NCBI GenBank assembly: GCA_019217005.1
Contig: JAHBNG010000010.1
Coordinates: 1-64,000 of the forward strand
Origin: Chloroflexi bacterium TSY
GTDB taxonomy: Bacteria; Chloroflexota; Anaerolineae; Caldilineales; Caldilineaceae
Length of the DNA: 64,000 nucleotides
Reading direction: 5' to 3'
Both the position numbers and the translations under genes were made by a program. This document shows, piece after piece, positions 26,907-35,985 of this stretch. The notes beneath the pieces were generated by a model that ran no database searches, had not been told where the DNA came from, and was given only the letters and a program-made list of their open reading frames with translations. How positions within the stretch are numbered: position 1 is the stretch's first letter; the number at the start of each line of letters is the position of its first letter.

Positions 26907-26981
26907 GTGTGTACCACAAAATGTGCAAATGGAGTAGGTTCTCAGGCTGAGCGGTCTCTATTTACACACTTTGGGACACAC
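26907..26981. repeat. 75-bp GTGTGTCCC palindromic repeat, copy 1
   Basis: Arms GTGTGTACCACAAAATGTGC and TTTACACACTTTGGGACACAC enclose a central part with AGGCTGAGCGG. Other copies lie at 40488-40562, 51224-51297 and 53890-53964, this one in the opposite orientation. It lies between the Gln and Phe tRNA genes. Confidence 0.8.
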
Positions 26982-26996
26982 TGTCTTATTTTCAGG

Positions 26997-27069
<73 letters not shown>

Positions 27070-27197
27070 AAAATTATACGAAGCAGCGCCTTCTGTCGGG
27101 AGGGACTGTTATAATGTGCTGCTGTGGAACGTATCAAAATGTGGTAGAAAATACCTATCTCCGTTAAAAGAGCCGATCCATATTTGGATCGACCCCT

Positions 27198-27274
27198 TAG
27201 TGCTTATCCGAAAAGTGCTGTAACAATCTATTCTCGCCCGAGAAGCTGGTTGGGCTCACAACCACTTTTTGGAT
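27198..27274. repeat. ATCCGAAAAGTG palindromic repeat, copy 1
   Basis: TAGTGCTTATCCGAAAAGTG at the left and CAACCACTTTTTGGAT at the right pair across a centre with CTCGCCCGAGAAG. The reverse complement lies at 48514-48600. It sits between the Phe and Gly tRNA genes. Confidence 0.65.
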
Positions 27275-27282
27275 AGGTTTTT

Positions 27283-27358
<76 letters not shown>

Positions 27359-27430
27359 GTTGGATAGATTGTTTGCCCATTCTATACCATTAGATTGTAT
27401 ATTGCAAATCTTGTTAAATTAGAAAATTTG

Positions 27431-27503
<73 letters not shown>

Positions 27504-27527
27504 GAAGCTACAATTTCATGTTTCATC

Positions 27528-27615
<88 letters not shown>

Positions 27616-27881
27616 CTGTCCAAATAGTATAACGGATTTTTGTTTGCATCGCAAATTTTAGGAACGAAAATTAAAGAACCTATGCATAGATTCTTCGTTT
27701 CACTCGAGAATGATATGCACAACTTATTCAACTCTCGTGCCTCAGAAACCAAATTTCAGAGATGGCGAGACTCAGGTTCAGGTTGATTCATACTCCCGAT
27801 TCTGTTTTCCGTATCCTCTCGGCTCTGCCGGATTTTACTCTACTGTCATCTGTCTCAGCAACTGATTCCATTATTGTATAT

Positions 27882-28330
<449 letters not shown>

Positions 28331-28772
28331 ACCTGTGTGTGTACCTCGAATTTGTTGCCTTGACTCGAAATTTTGGCTCTGTATCGAATTTGCGTGTAAG
28401 AATCAAGAGGAACTGTAGCATGTGAACAAACTTATGTCAAAACGAGCGCGATTTAGAGAGTAGTCTTGGATGAAGCAGGACTTGAATTGCTGTCCTCTAT
28501 GAGTGATGCTAGACTAGCGATGTAATCTATGGCAAAATGTAATCGAGTAGGCCATACGTTGATGATCCCGATGGCAGTGAAGTTGTATATATCTGCCATG
28601 AAGCATAAGTACTGCGTAAACAAAGTATTTTGGCATTTTGGCCCTCACCCCTGGCCTCTTTCCCAGCCTGGGAGAGGGGAATATGGCTCCCTTCTCCCAC
28701 TCGTGGGGGAAGGGCTGGGGATGGGGGCGAACAGACCGCATAACTTACTTTACGGAGTAATAAGTTAGAATC
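28331..28772. other. Intergenic region upstream of moeA, with a hairpin repeat
   Basis: I see no supported gene. The segment includes a large G/C-rich hairpin repeat at 28641-28728. The rest carries divergent upstream sequence for rnpB and moeA. A TTACGGAG lies about 20 bases before moeA. Confidence 0.45.
28641..28728. repeat. GCCCTCACCCC...GGGGATGGGGGC hairpin repeat
   Basis: Arms GCCCTCACCCCTGGCC and GGGCTGGGGATGGGGGC enclose two sub-hairpins (CCCAGCCTGGG and CCCACTCGTGGGG). Repeats of this look are spread through many genomes between genes. Only one copy is in this window. Confidence 0.5.
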
Positions 28773-30035
28773 ATGACTGAATCACCCTATTTGATGCTTT
28801 CGGTTGAAGATGCGCTAAAGACGGTTTTGGTACAGGCACAGCCTTTGCCGTCACAACTCGTTGAGTTGTCGACGGCTTCTGGCATGATATTGGCTCAAGA
28901 TGTTGTGGCTGGCGAACCGCTACCACCTTTCCCTGCATCTATGAAAGATGGCTATGCTGTGGTTGCCGCGGATGGCCCTGGTGATTATCCGGTAGTGGGC
29001 GAAGTCACGGCTGGATATGTGGCTGATTTTGCGGTGAACCCTGGCGAAATAGCTTATATTACGACCGGTGCCCCGATTCCCACTGGAGCAGATGCCGTGG
29101 TGATGGTTGAGGATAGTGAACCATCGTCTGATGTTGATGGTCGAAAACACATACGGATCAAAACGGCTGTTGATGTAGGGGATGATATTCGTCCTATTGG
29201 GATCGATGTGGCTGCTGGTCAGCGCGTGTTGGCTGCTGGCGATTATTTGGGCGCGACCGAAATCGGTTTGCTGGCAACCGTTGGTGCAACCAATGTCTCG
29301 GTCTACCGACGACCTAAGATTGCTGTTTTGTCAACGGGCGATGAACTAGTTGAACCCAGCGCAGAAATGGGGCCAGGACAGATTCGGGATAGCAACCGTT
29401 CGACATTGCGGGCGGCTATTCGCGCCGTGGGTGGAGATGAAATCGATTTGGGAATTGTGCGCGATAGCCAGGGGCAATTGGATGAGCGAGTGAATCACGG
29501 GCTACGTGCAGCTGACATTTTGGTTACTTCAGGTGGCGTCTCGATGGGGGAACTGGATTTGTTGAAGCCGTTGCTCGAACAGACCGGTCGGGTTCATTTT
29601 GGACGCATTCGTATGAAGCCTGGGAAGCCGTTAACGTTTGCCACAACCCAAATAGGCGGACGGCGCCGCTTGGTCTTTGCCCTGCCAGGAAATCCAGTAA
29701 GTAGTCTGGTGACCTTTTATCTTTTTACTGTACCTGCTATGCGTAAGATGGCTGGTTGGCCCAATCCACATCTGCCACGTATTCAAGCTCAATTGACTCA
29801 TTCATTGCGTTTGGATCCGGTTCGTCCCGAATATCACCGAGCCACAGTAAAATGGGAGCCCTCGTTACATGAAGGGCGCGGGGGATTTGTTGCTGTGAGC
29901 ACCGGAAGTCAGACCAGCAGTCGTCTGCTTAGTATGCGTACTGCCAATGCTCTTTTGGAGTTACCACAACAGGAAGGCGAGATGACCGCAGGGAGCATGG
30001 TGTCAGCATTACTGATCGGTGAACTAGGTATATAA
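28773..30035 (+). CDS. moeA: Molybdopterin molybdenumtransferase MoeA
   Basis: Inserts molybdate into adenylated molybdopterin in the last step of molybdenum cofactor synthesis. The 420-residue protein has [12 protein letters not shown] near residues 50-61, [19 protein letters not shown] near 90-108, [12 protein letters not shown] near 187-198, [14 protein letters not shown] near 249-262 and [13 protein letters not shown] near 307-319, all MoeA signatures. It starts a plus-strand group with moaC (11 bases later), moaD and moaE. moaA, moaB and mogA are not in the window. Confidence 0.95.
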   Translation: MTESPYLMLSVEDALKTVLVQAQPLPSQLVELSTASGMILAQDVVAGEPLPPFPASMKDGYAVVAADGPGDYPVVGEVTAGYVADFAVNPGEIAYITTGAPIPTGADAVVMVEDSEPSSDVDGRKHIRIKTAVDVGDDIRPIGIDVAAGQRVLAAGDYLGATEIGLLATVGATNVSVYRRPKIAVLSTGDELVEPSAEMGPGQIRDSNRSTLRAAIRAVGGDEIDLGIVRDSQGQLDERVNHGLRAADILVTSGGVSMGELDLLKPLLEQTGRVHFGRIRMKPGKPLTFATTQIGGRRRLVFALPGNPVSSLVTFYLFTVPAMRKMAGWPNPHLPRIQAQLTHSLRLDPVRPEYHRATVKWEPSLHEGRGGFVAVSTGSQTSSRLLSMRTANALLELPQQEGEMTAGSMVSALLIGELGI

Positions 30036-30046
30036 GGTACGTAGAT

Positions 30047-30544
30047 ATGACTCAGACAGAATTTTCTAGACTCACACACTTGGATGAAAAAGAGCAGGCC
30101 AGCATGGTAGATGTTGGCGACAAGATTGAGACTCGACGCGAAGCTGTGGCCCAAGGCGAAGTGAGAATGTTGCCGACGACATTGGCCGTAATTCGCGATG
30201 GGAATGTTCCCAAAGGAGATGTATTAGCTGCTGCAAGGATTGCTGGCATTCAGGCCGCCAAGCGGACACCAGATTTGATCCCACTGTGTCACACGTTGCT
30301 GTTGAGCAAAGTTGCGGTGGAGTTTGAAATCGATGAAGCTGGTAGTCGAGTTGTCATTACGTCAACTGTGCGTTGCAAAGGTCAAACTGGTGTTGAGATG
30401 GAGGCCTTGACAGCAGTGAGTGTTGCTGCCTTGACCATTTATGATATGGCCAAAGCGGTAGAAAAGACAATGTCAATCGGTTCAATTCGGCTACTAGAAA
30501 AACGAGGTGGCAAGTCGGGAGACTGGCAATTAGAGCATCAATAG
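30047..30544 (+). CDS. moaC: Cyclic pyranopterin monophosphate synthase MoaC
   Basis: Converts the MoaA product into cyclic pyranopterin monophosphate. The 165-residue protein starts with [17 protein letters not shown], has [20 protein letters not shown] near 70-90 with the active-site His, and [23 protein letters not shown] near 115-137 (shown here in overlapping parts). Length and motifs are complete. It follows moeA by 11 bases and is certainly in the same operon. Confidence 0.95.
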   Translation: MTQTEFSRLTHLDEKEQASMVDVGDKIETRREAVAQGEVRMLPTTLAVIRDGNVPKGDVLAAARIAGIQAAKRTPDLIPLCHTLLLSKVAVEFEIDEAGSRVVITSTVRCKGQTGVEMEALTAVSVAALTIYDMAKAVEKTMSIGSIRLLEKRGGKSGDWQLEHQ

Positions 30545-30720
30545 ATCGTAGCCGTTTCATTCTTGGGTGAAGCGAAGAACCGAACGATTGCGATCTGTTA
30601 AGAGTCAGATTCAACTAGGTTCTGTTGACATTTCGCGTGCGCCCTCAGAGAGTTGGTCGCATTGAAAGATAGCTTTTCTAAGGAGGGCTGTCAAATGTCA
30701 ACGGCTCTTAATTTGAACAG
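30543..30720. repeat. Inverted repeats between moaC and moaD
   Basis: A piece reading GAAGAACCGAACGATTGCG resembles the end of the hairpin at 35796-35882. It is followed by the inverted pair GTTGACATTT/AAATGTCAAC. TAGCTTTTCTAAGG here recurs at about 35955 just before the third IS copy. Confidence 0.4.
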
Positions 30721-30800
30721 AAGGCGATTCCAAAAAAATAGATTATCCACAGATGAACAGGGTTGATAGGATTAGAGAGAGCAGTTCAATCCCCCAGATG
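30721..30800. repeat. ATCCACAG-type intergenic repeat, copy 3
   Basis: Begins AAGGCGATTCCAAAAAAATA and continues GATTATCCACAGATGAACAGG. It lies right before moaD, within the molybdopterin group. Same family as 53-143 and 5442-5518. Confidence 0.6.
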
Positions 30801-30815
30801 ACTGAATAGGTGAAC

Positions 30816-31064
30816 ATGAACATAACGGTTAGATTATTCGCAACCGTGCGACAGAATGCTGGATGGGCCCAGAAAGAGTTCGACCTAGCGGATGGCGCGA
30901 CAGTTGCAACATTGCTCAATCAGCTTGCATCTGAGTATCCCGACCTGGATATCCATGAACGTTCTTTATATGCAGCGGTCAATCAGGAGTATGCGCAGCC
31001 GGAACGCGTTTTGAAGGATGGTGAGACAGTCGCTCTATTTCCTCCAGTTTCGGGTGGGAATTAA
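30816..31064 (+). CDS. moaD: Molybdopterin synthase small subunit MoaD
   Basis: A ubiquitin-like sulfur carrier. As thiocarboxylate on its C-terminal glycine it gives sulfur to make the dithiolene of molybdopterin with MoaE. The protein has 82 residues from the ATG at 30816 (a GTG two codons earlier is possible). It begins MNITVRLFATVRQNAGW and ends VALFPPVSGGN. The usual end is Gly-Gly; here an Asn follows, which would block adenylation unless removed. It is 18 bases upstream of moaE. Confidence 0.88.
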   Translation: MNITVRLFATVRQNAGWAQKEFDLADGATVATLLNQLASEYPDLDIHERSLYAAVNQEYAQPERVLKDGETVALFPPVSGGN

Positions 31065-31082
31065 GTTAACTTTTTATAAATC

Positions 31083-31550
31083 ATGACAACAAAGCTTTTC
31101 GAGATTACACAAAATCCCTTATCTTTAGACGATGTTGCGGCGCGCGTGAAACGCGCTGATTGTGGCGCAATCACGACATTCGCAGGGGTGGTTCGTGGTG
31201 AAACTGCAACTGATAATGGACCACGTGATACAGATTTCCTTGAATATGAAGCGTATACTGAAATGGCGGAACGTAAGATGGCCTCTATTGGTGAGGAAAT
31301 TTGCCAGCAATGGCCAACAGTTAAATCTGTCAGTATTCTACATCGAATCGGGCGTTGCGAAATTGGTGAACCGAGCGTGGTGATTGCTGTGGCTACGCCC
31401 CACCGTGGCGATGGGTGTTTCGAAGCCTGCCGCTACGCAATTGAACGATTGAAAGCAATTGTGCCGATTTGGAAGCAAGAAAATTGGTCGGATGGCCAAG
31501 TATGGGTTGAAGGTCCACGTCAACCCGAACTCGATTTAGCGCAACGATGA
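31083..31550 (+). CDS. moaE: Molybdopterin synthase large subunit MoaE
   Basis: The catalytic subunit that joins MoaD to convert cyclic pyranopterin into molybdopterin. The 155-residue protein has [14 protein letters not shown] near 28-41, [14 protein letters not shown] near 54-67, [20 protein letters not shown] near 87-106 and the catalytic Lys region [13 protein letters not shown] near 127-139. It follows moaD closely and ends the group. Confidence 0.95.
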   Translation: MTTKLFEITQNPLSLDDVAARVKRADCGAITTFAGVVRGETATDNGPRDTDFLEYEAYTEMAERKMASIGEEICQQWPTVKSVSILHRIGRCEIGEPSVVIAVATPHRGDGCFEACRYAIERLKAIVPIWKQENWSDGQVWVEGPRQPELDLAQR

Positions 31551-31753
31551 GCAGGGTCGCTAGATTTCTTGTCGTATAGGAAAGTATAAAAATCAGTCAC
31601 AAAATATGACCAGAATCTGGCTGTGGATGCTACGCATCTGTAACCAAACACGAAGTGGTCGCTTCGACCTAGCTGACGGCTGATTAGCTGAAAGCTTTTT
31701 TAGCACAAGACCGTTGAAGGCCAACAATTTCTTATTTTGGTCGATAGTTTAAG

Positions 31754-31807
31754 GCCATTCCAGAGAAATAAATTTCTGATTTGCCAAGTCGATTTCTCTG
31801 GAATGGC
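31754..31807. repeat. Inverted repeat GCCATTCCAGAGAAAT / ATTTCTCTGGAATGGC
   Basis: Sixteen-base perfect arms around AAATTTCTGATTTGCCAAGTCG-like sequence. No T run follows, so it is not a typical terminator. It lies 23 bases before a MITE. Confidence 0.5.
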
Positions 31808-31830
31808 TTGAGCTTTTCCAGATCAAATTA

Positions 31831-31987
31831 GGGGGTGGTTCATTTTAGGCGGACAATTAGGTTTACATTTTTGCAAAGAGAAAAGATGTTTATATTTTCT
31901 ACTTTGAGCCATGCTCAGGCAGAAAATGACCTCATATAGATTTTTATCTATGTATCAAAAGTGTAAACCTAATTCTGAACCACCCCC
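31831..31987. mobile_element. MITE family 2, copy a (157 bp)
   Basis: Terminal repeats GGGGGTGGTTCA and TGAACCACCCCC, with AATTAGGTTTAC/GTAAACCTAATT further in. Target duplication AAATTA at 31825-31830 and 31988-31993. The first 80 or so bases match the copy at 56755-56862; this copy is longer in the centre. Confidence 0.88.
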
Positions 31988-32003
31988 AAATTAGGGATTT
32001 TAA

Positions 32004-33845
32004 TTGTTGGAAAAGCCTAAATCCCATATCGTGAAGATTTGTTGGCAACCACACCATCCTATTCTATATGAATTGTTCTCTGCATTTTTGCAGATGCAGA
32101 AGCGAGTGTATGTTGTTGGTGGGGTTGTGCGGGATTATCTGCTCAAAGACGAATATTATCCACACAAGACGGTGCGTTTTGCGCAAGCTCATGGTAGAAA
32201 AGCGGAAGTAGCAACGGATATTGATTTCTTGCTACCGGGGGTCGCCTTACCTACGGCTCGGGTGATTGCAGATCAGTGTGGTTGGGCTTATTATCCCTTA
32301 GACCAAGCACGCGATTTTGCGCGATTGGTTTATCAGTTGCCTGATGAACAACTGATTTGTGATGTTGCTGGCCTTGGACTACAAACAACGTCGCACCTTC
32401 ATGTAGACCAACACGAACAGCTGTTGGCAGAAGCCCTACGAACGGATCTGAACGAGCGTGATTTTACAATCAATGCGATGGTTTTTGCATTCGACCTAGC
32501 ATCAGCCAACGAACGAACAAATCGTTGTGGAGTTGATGAGTACTTAGAGTCTCTTTCTGATACATGGTTTGCTGCTGACCTGATCGACCTCCATAAGGGC
32601 CGAACGGATCTGAGGGAGGGTATTGTCCGACGGGTGTCGCCAGAGGCTTTCATCAAAGACCCCGTACGTTTGCTTCGTGCCGTAAGATTTGCGGTTCAAC
32701 TTGATTTTACGATTGAAGACGATACGCGACGTCAACTACAGGAGCTTTCTGCCACAATCGAGCGAGGGAGCTCTGAACGAATTCGGGACGAATTGTGGAA
32801 GGGGCTGTCCACTCAAGATCCCGCAACATTTATCGAGCTGCTTCGATCAACAGGATTGTTGACTTATGTTTTGCCAGAGGTAGCCAACCTTGTCGATACG
32901 GAGCAGTCCTCTCCACATTATCAAGATGTGTATCAGCATACGCTTTTGGCTGTCCGACATGCTTCCCGATTGCGAGATTGGTTGCTCAGTTTATCATTGT
33001 CAAGCAGGAATGAACGCGTAGACGAGGTGCCCACCAATATTGAACGTCGCTTTGATGATCAACATGCAGGCAACTTGCTCCTATCTAAACTGAAAGAGTG
33101 GCAGCAAGAATTGGCTGTCCATATGCAAAGTTTGGTTTCTGTCGGACATCGACGCGCCCAATGGCTTGTTTGGCAAGCATTGTTACATGATGTTGGAAAA
33201 CCCTCATGTCAGTCTTTTGAACAGACAGACGATGGAGCGTATCGAATTCGGTTCTTTGAGCATGAGAAAGTGGGGGCTGATCTAACGAAGAAACGTCTTG
33301 AAACTTTACATTTCAGCCGCCAGGAAATCGCGTTAACGACTGCTGTTGTGCTGGGACACATGCGACCACATTGGCTCCATGCCAGTGCCGAAGTGCAACC
33401 CCTCAGCCGTCGCGCAATGTATCGCTTTTTTGAGGCGACACGCGTGACGAAATCGGATCCGAAAACGCAGGAGCCAAAAGCTACAGATGATCAACTCCAT
33501 ATTGTTCAAGCAAATCAATTTACGGCGGGGATTGATATTGCTCTACTTGTTTTGGCAGACTACCAGGCAATACACGCTGATTTACCATTAGTTCAGTGGC
33601 AACATTATTTAGCGCATATTGGGCAATTGTTCGATTTTGCGTTTAGTCCCGGTGGCTTGATTCAAGTGGTGCGCAATCCACTGCTAAATGGTCACGATCT
33701 GATCCAACGTTTGAGTATGAAACCAGGACCTCTTCTTGGTCAGATATTACAACAGTTGGCGGAAGCCCAGGCCTCGGGTGACGTTACGACTCGTCAAGAA
33801 GCACTCGAATATGCAAGCAAGTTATTGAGCTCTATGGATGATTAG
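32004..33845 (+). CDS. CCA-adding/poly(A) polymerase-type tRNA nucleotidyltransferase with HD domain
   Basis: A class II nucleotidyltransferase that repairs or adds tRNA CCA ends, or adds poly(A). The head has VYVVGGVVRDYLL near residues 35-47 and the metal-binding DIDFLLPG near 74-81; NERDFTINAMVF near 151-162 and LLRAVRFAVQLDFTI near 218-232 follow. An HD domain with QALLHDVGKPS near 391-401 lies in the middle. The product has 613 residues. Start TTG at 32004 has no clear ribosome binding site; the MITE just upstream may have removed it. Four of the five tRNAs in this window need CCA added. Confidence 0.85.
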   Translation: MLEKPKSHIVKICWQPHHPILYELFSAFLQMQKRVYVVGGVVRDYLLKDEYYPHKTVRFAQAHGRKAEVATDIDFLLPGVALPTARVIADQCGWAYYPLDQARDFARLVYQLPDEQLICDVAGLGLQTTSHLHVDQHEQLLAEALRTDLNERDFTINAMVFAFDLASANERTNRCGVDEYLESLSDTWFAADLIDLHKGRTDLREGIVRRVSPEAFIKDPVRLLRAVRFAVQLDFTIEDDTRRQLQELSATIERGSSERIRDELWKGLSTQDPATFIELLRSTGLLTYVLPEVANLVDTEQSSPHYQDVYQHTLLAVRHASRLRDWLLSLSLSSRNERVDEVPTNIERRFDDQHAGNLLLSKLKEWQQELAVHMQSLVSVGHRRAQWLVWQALLHDVGKPSCQSFEQTDDGAYRIRFFEHEKVGADLTKKRLETLHFSRQEIALTTAVVLGHMRPHWLHASAEVQPLSRRAMYRFFEATRVTKSDPKTQEPKATDDQLHIVQANQFTAGIDIALLVLADYQAIHADLPLVQWQHYLAHIGQLFDFAFSPGGLIQVVRNPLLNGHDLIQRLSMKPGPLLGQILQQLAEAQASGDVTTRQEALEYASKLLSSMDD

Positions 33846-33860
33846 AAGATTCCCAAGAAT

Positions 33861-33923
33861 AATCGTCCACAGGTTGACAGGATGAACAGGATCACTAACC
33901 TCGTCCTGTTCGTCAATGTAGAT
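33861..33923. repeat. ATCCACAG-type intergenic repeat, copy 4
   Basis: TCCACAGGTTGACAGGATG pairs with GTCCTGTTCGTCAATG on the right, making a hairpin with 12-14 paired bases. It lacks the AAGGCGAT head of copies 1 to 3. Confidence 0.5.
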
Positions 33924-33955
33924 TTTAACGATTACGATTTTTAACGATAATGTGA

Positions 33956-35791
33956 ATGAGTAAACAGACCTGTCACTATTTGGGGACAATAGATGAACAG
34001 AATAATCCGGGCACACCCATCGACTATCCTAGCTTCGAAAATCGATGCTTAGTCGAATCTGCTCCTTCAGAAAGTTCTCTTTTGTTAGCTGATCAGGCGA
34101 CATATTGTCTGTCAGGCGGATATTCTTATTGTCCACGATATCAGTTGATCCAGGTTTCTAATCATCGATCTTCTGGGGTAGGTTTAGCGAGCAGCGGTCA
34201 AATTGATATTGCCTATAACGATCACCTAGATGTTGCATCAAGCGATTTTCATTCTGATTCACCTCCATCTTTTTCAGCTTCTCTTCAAGCATCGATTCCT
34301 CTAGAATCAGATATATTGAATCAGAGAATTGATCCGGATGTAGACGACTATTTTTTCTCCAAATTTGACAATTTTCTAGATGGAAATCGCGAGTCCCAAA
34401 ATCGTCGTACAAAAGCAGTTTGGTTGCTTTCCAGCGCTACGTTCGCTGTGGTTTTTCTTTGTGGCATTGTGTTAGCATTAGTGGCTGGTTGGCGATTGGT
34501 GCAGAGTAATTTGCTAACAGCATTGGCTGAGTCTGAGCAATTGGAATCTGGGCAACTAAATGAAGGGAATGGTGATCGAGTCGAAAATCCAACTCGATCC
34601 GCTATCATTATTGTAGTGACTGCCACGAGTGAGGTAACTGGGTCACAAAGCCAGGGGGACACAATAGGCAACAATGTCTCTAATGTTGGAGCGGCTAGAG
34701 AAAACGGATTAAACAGACGAGGATCCCTCAATCAACAGAGTGTATCGGAACAATCCCAGAATACCAATCAATCTACTTTGCGTACAGATTTCCCTGTGGC
34801 AGTTACGCCAACTCCAATTGTGCTAGAGCTTGATCATCAAAACGAGAATGCTCAGGTGGGCAATGTGCAAAATGGTGGAGCGCAGGAAGGCGTTCTGGTT
34901 CGCAATGATCAACAGCCGCAATCTGCTGCACCTGTTGTGAATCCCACTGAAACACCTGTTCCGATTATTAATGTCCAGGTACCGCTACCGCAGCCTCCAA
35001 TTCGACGACCTACGCCTGAATTTGTAATTCCAAGTAGCACGCCTGTGGAGGTGGGTCCAACAGAGACCCCAGTTCCCACTGCGACATGGCCACCACCACT
35101 TGTCCTCTTTGGTGCTGCCGAAGAAGAGTTAAAGGAAGGAAAATGTACCAAAGTGACTTGGACTGTTGAGCATGTGCGTGCTGTCTATTATGAAAACCAA
35201 GCCGTGAAAGGGAATGGTGAATGGGAGGAGTGTATAGAAGATGATGATGAGACTTATGCACTTACGGTTGTTTTACCTGATGGGAGTACAGATATCTACA
35301 CCACGACTGTCAAACTCAAATTGCCGACGCCGACACCTTCACCAACCTATACCTTTACACCAGAACCTATTCCAACCGAGACGTGGACCCCATTGCCACC
35401 AACAGCCACACCAACACCAAATTACACCTTAGGTGTCCTGCTGAAGAGTGTAGACGACGTCACAAATTATTCTTGTGCCAAGGGCCAAGAATGTGATATT
35501 GGATTGCTTGTTAGTAATGTAGGGAATGTTGTTGATACGTTGGCTGTTCATATGGTTGAATCAGGCACATGGCCGCTACAACTTTGTCGCCAAGATGGTG
35601 TTTGCGCACAGGATCGGTTAATTCTGACCAATGTGGGTGAGGGCAATACTGCATTTATTACATTGAAGCTTGACGTTTCAGAAGGATCGGAAGCGCAAGT
35701 TAGCCAATATCGTTTGCGCGCATCAAGCCAATTGTCGGGTGGTGCGGTCAATTCTGAGACACTTGCAATACAGGTTGAGGTAAAAGAATAA
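33956..35791 (+). CDS. Membrane protein with Cys-rich N-terminus and Thr-Pro linkers
   Basis: Function not known. The N-terminus (residues 1-65) reads TCHYLGTIDEQNN...FENRC...YCLSGGYSYCPRYQ, a four-cysteine module I associate with Chloroflexota proteins that probably binds metal in the cytoplasm. One membrane segment lies near 158-180 (SATFAVVFLCGIVLALVAGW). Outside follow a Gln/Asn-rich region, a Pro/Thr region, a domain near 385-450 with two Cys (GKCTKVTWTVEHV...WEECI), a TPTPSPTYTF linker and a C-terminal domain near 505-611 resembling an immunoglobulin-like bacterial repeat (LVSNVGNVVDTLAVHM). Likely a surface protein. It stands alone. Confidence 0.7.
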   Translation: MSKQTCHYLGTIDEQNNPGTPIDYPSFENRCLVESAPSESSLLLADQATYCLSGGYSYCPRYQLIQVSNHRSSGVGLASSGQIDIAYNDHLDVASSDFHSDSPPSFSASLQASIPLESDILNQRIDPDVDDYFFSKFDNFLDGNRESQNRRTKAVWLLSSATFAVVFLCGIVLALVAGWRLVQSNLLTALAESEQLESGQLNEGNGDRVENPTRSAIIIVVTATSEVTGSQSQGDTIGNNVSNVGAARENGLNRRGSLNQQSVSEQSQNTNQSTLRTDFPVAVTPTPIVLELDHQNENAQVGNVQNGGAQEGVLVRNDQQPQSAAPVVNPTETPVPIINVQVPLPQPPIRRPTPEFVIPSSTPVEVGPTETPVPTATWPPPLVLFGAAEEELKEGKCTKVTWTVEHVRAVYYENQAVKGNGEWEECIEDDDETYALTVVLPDGSTDIYTTTVKLKLPTPTPSPTYTFTPEPIPTETWTPLPPTATPTPNYTLGVLLKSVDDVTNYSCAKGQECDIGLLVSNVGNVVDTLAVHMVESGTWPLQLCRQDGVCAQDRLILTNVGEGNTAFITLKLDVSEGSEAQVSQYRLRASSQLSGGAVNSETLAIQVEVKE

Positions 35792-35795
35792 ATGT

Positions 35796-35882
35796 TCAGT
35801 AGAGCGCAATCGGGTCATTCCGTTCACGTAGTGGGTGCATCGCACCAACGAAGTGAAGAATCTAACGATTGCGCTCTACTGA
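35796..35882. repeat. Long hairpin TCAGTAGAGCGCAATCG / CGATTGCGCTCTACTGA
   Basis: Seventeen-base perfect arms, with an inner GGGTGCATCGCACC hairpin. It starts five bases after the stop codon of the membrane protein and could end its transcript, although no T run follows. A related fragment lies at 30543-30599. Confidence 0.6.
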
Positions 35883-35985
35883 TATTTGAAAAGCGACATC
35901 TCCTATAAATTTTCTGCAATTACCGGTGCTCCTCTTTGCTCTACCCGACTGAAAGTAGCTTTTCTAAGGCCAAATGTTATGAAAC

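Larger units (their letters stand above)
31551..32003. other. Intergenic region with an inverted repeat and a MITE
   Basis: No gene is seen. The region contains an inverted repeat at 31754-31807 and the family-2 MITE at 31831-31987. The TTG start of the next gene lies only 16 bases beyond the MITE, so the element may have moved that gene's promoter away. Confidence 0.5.
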
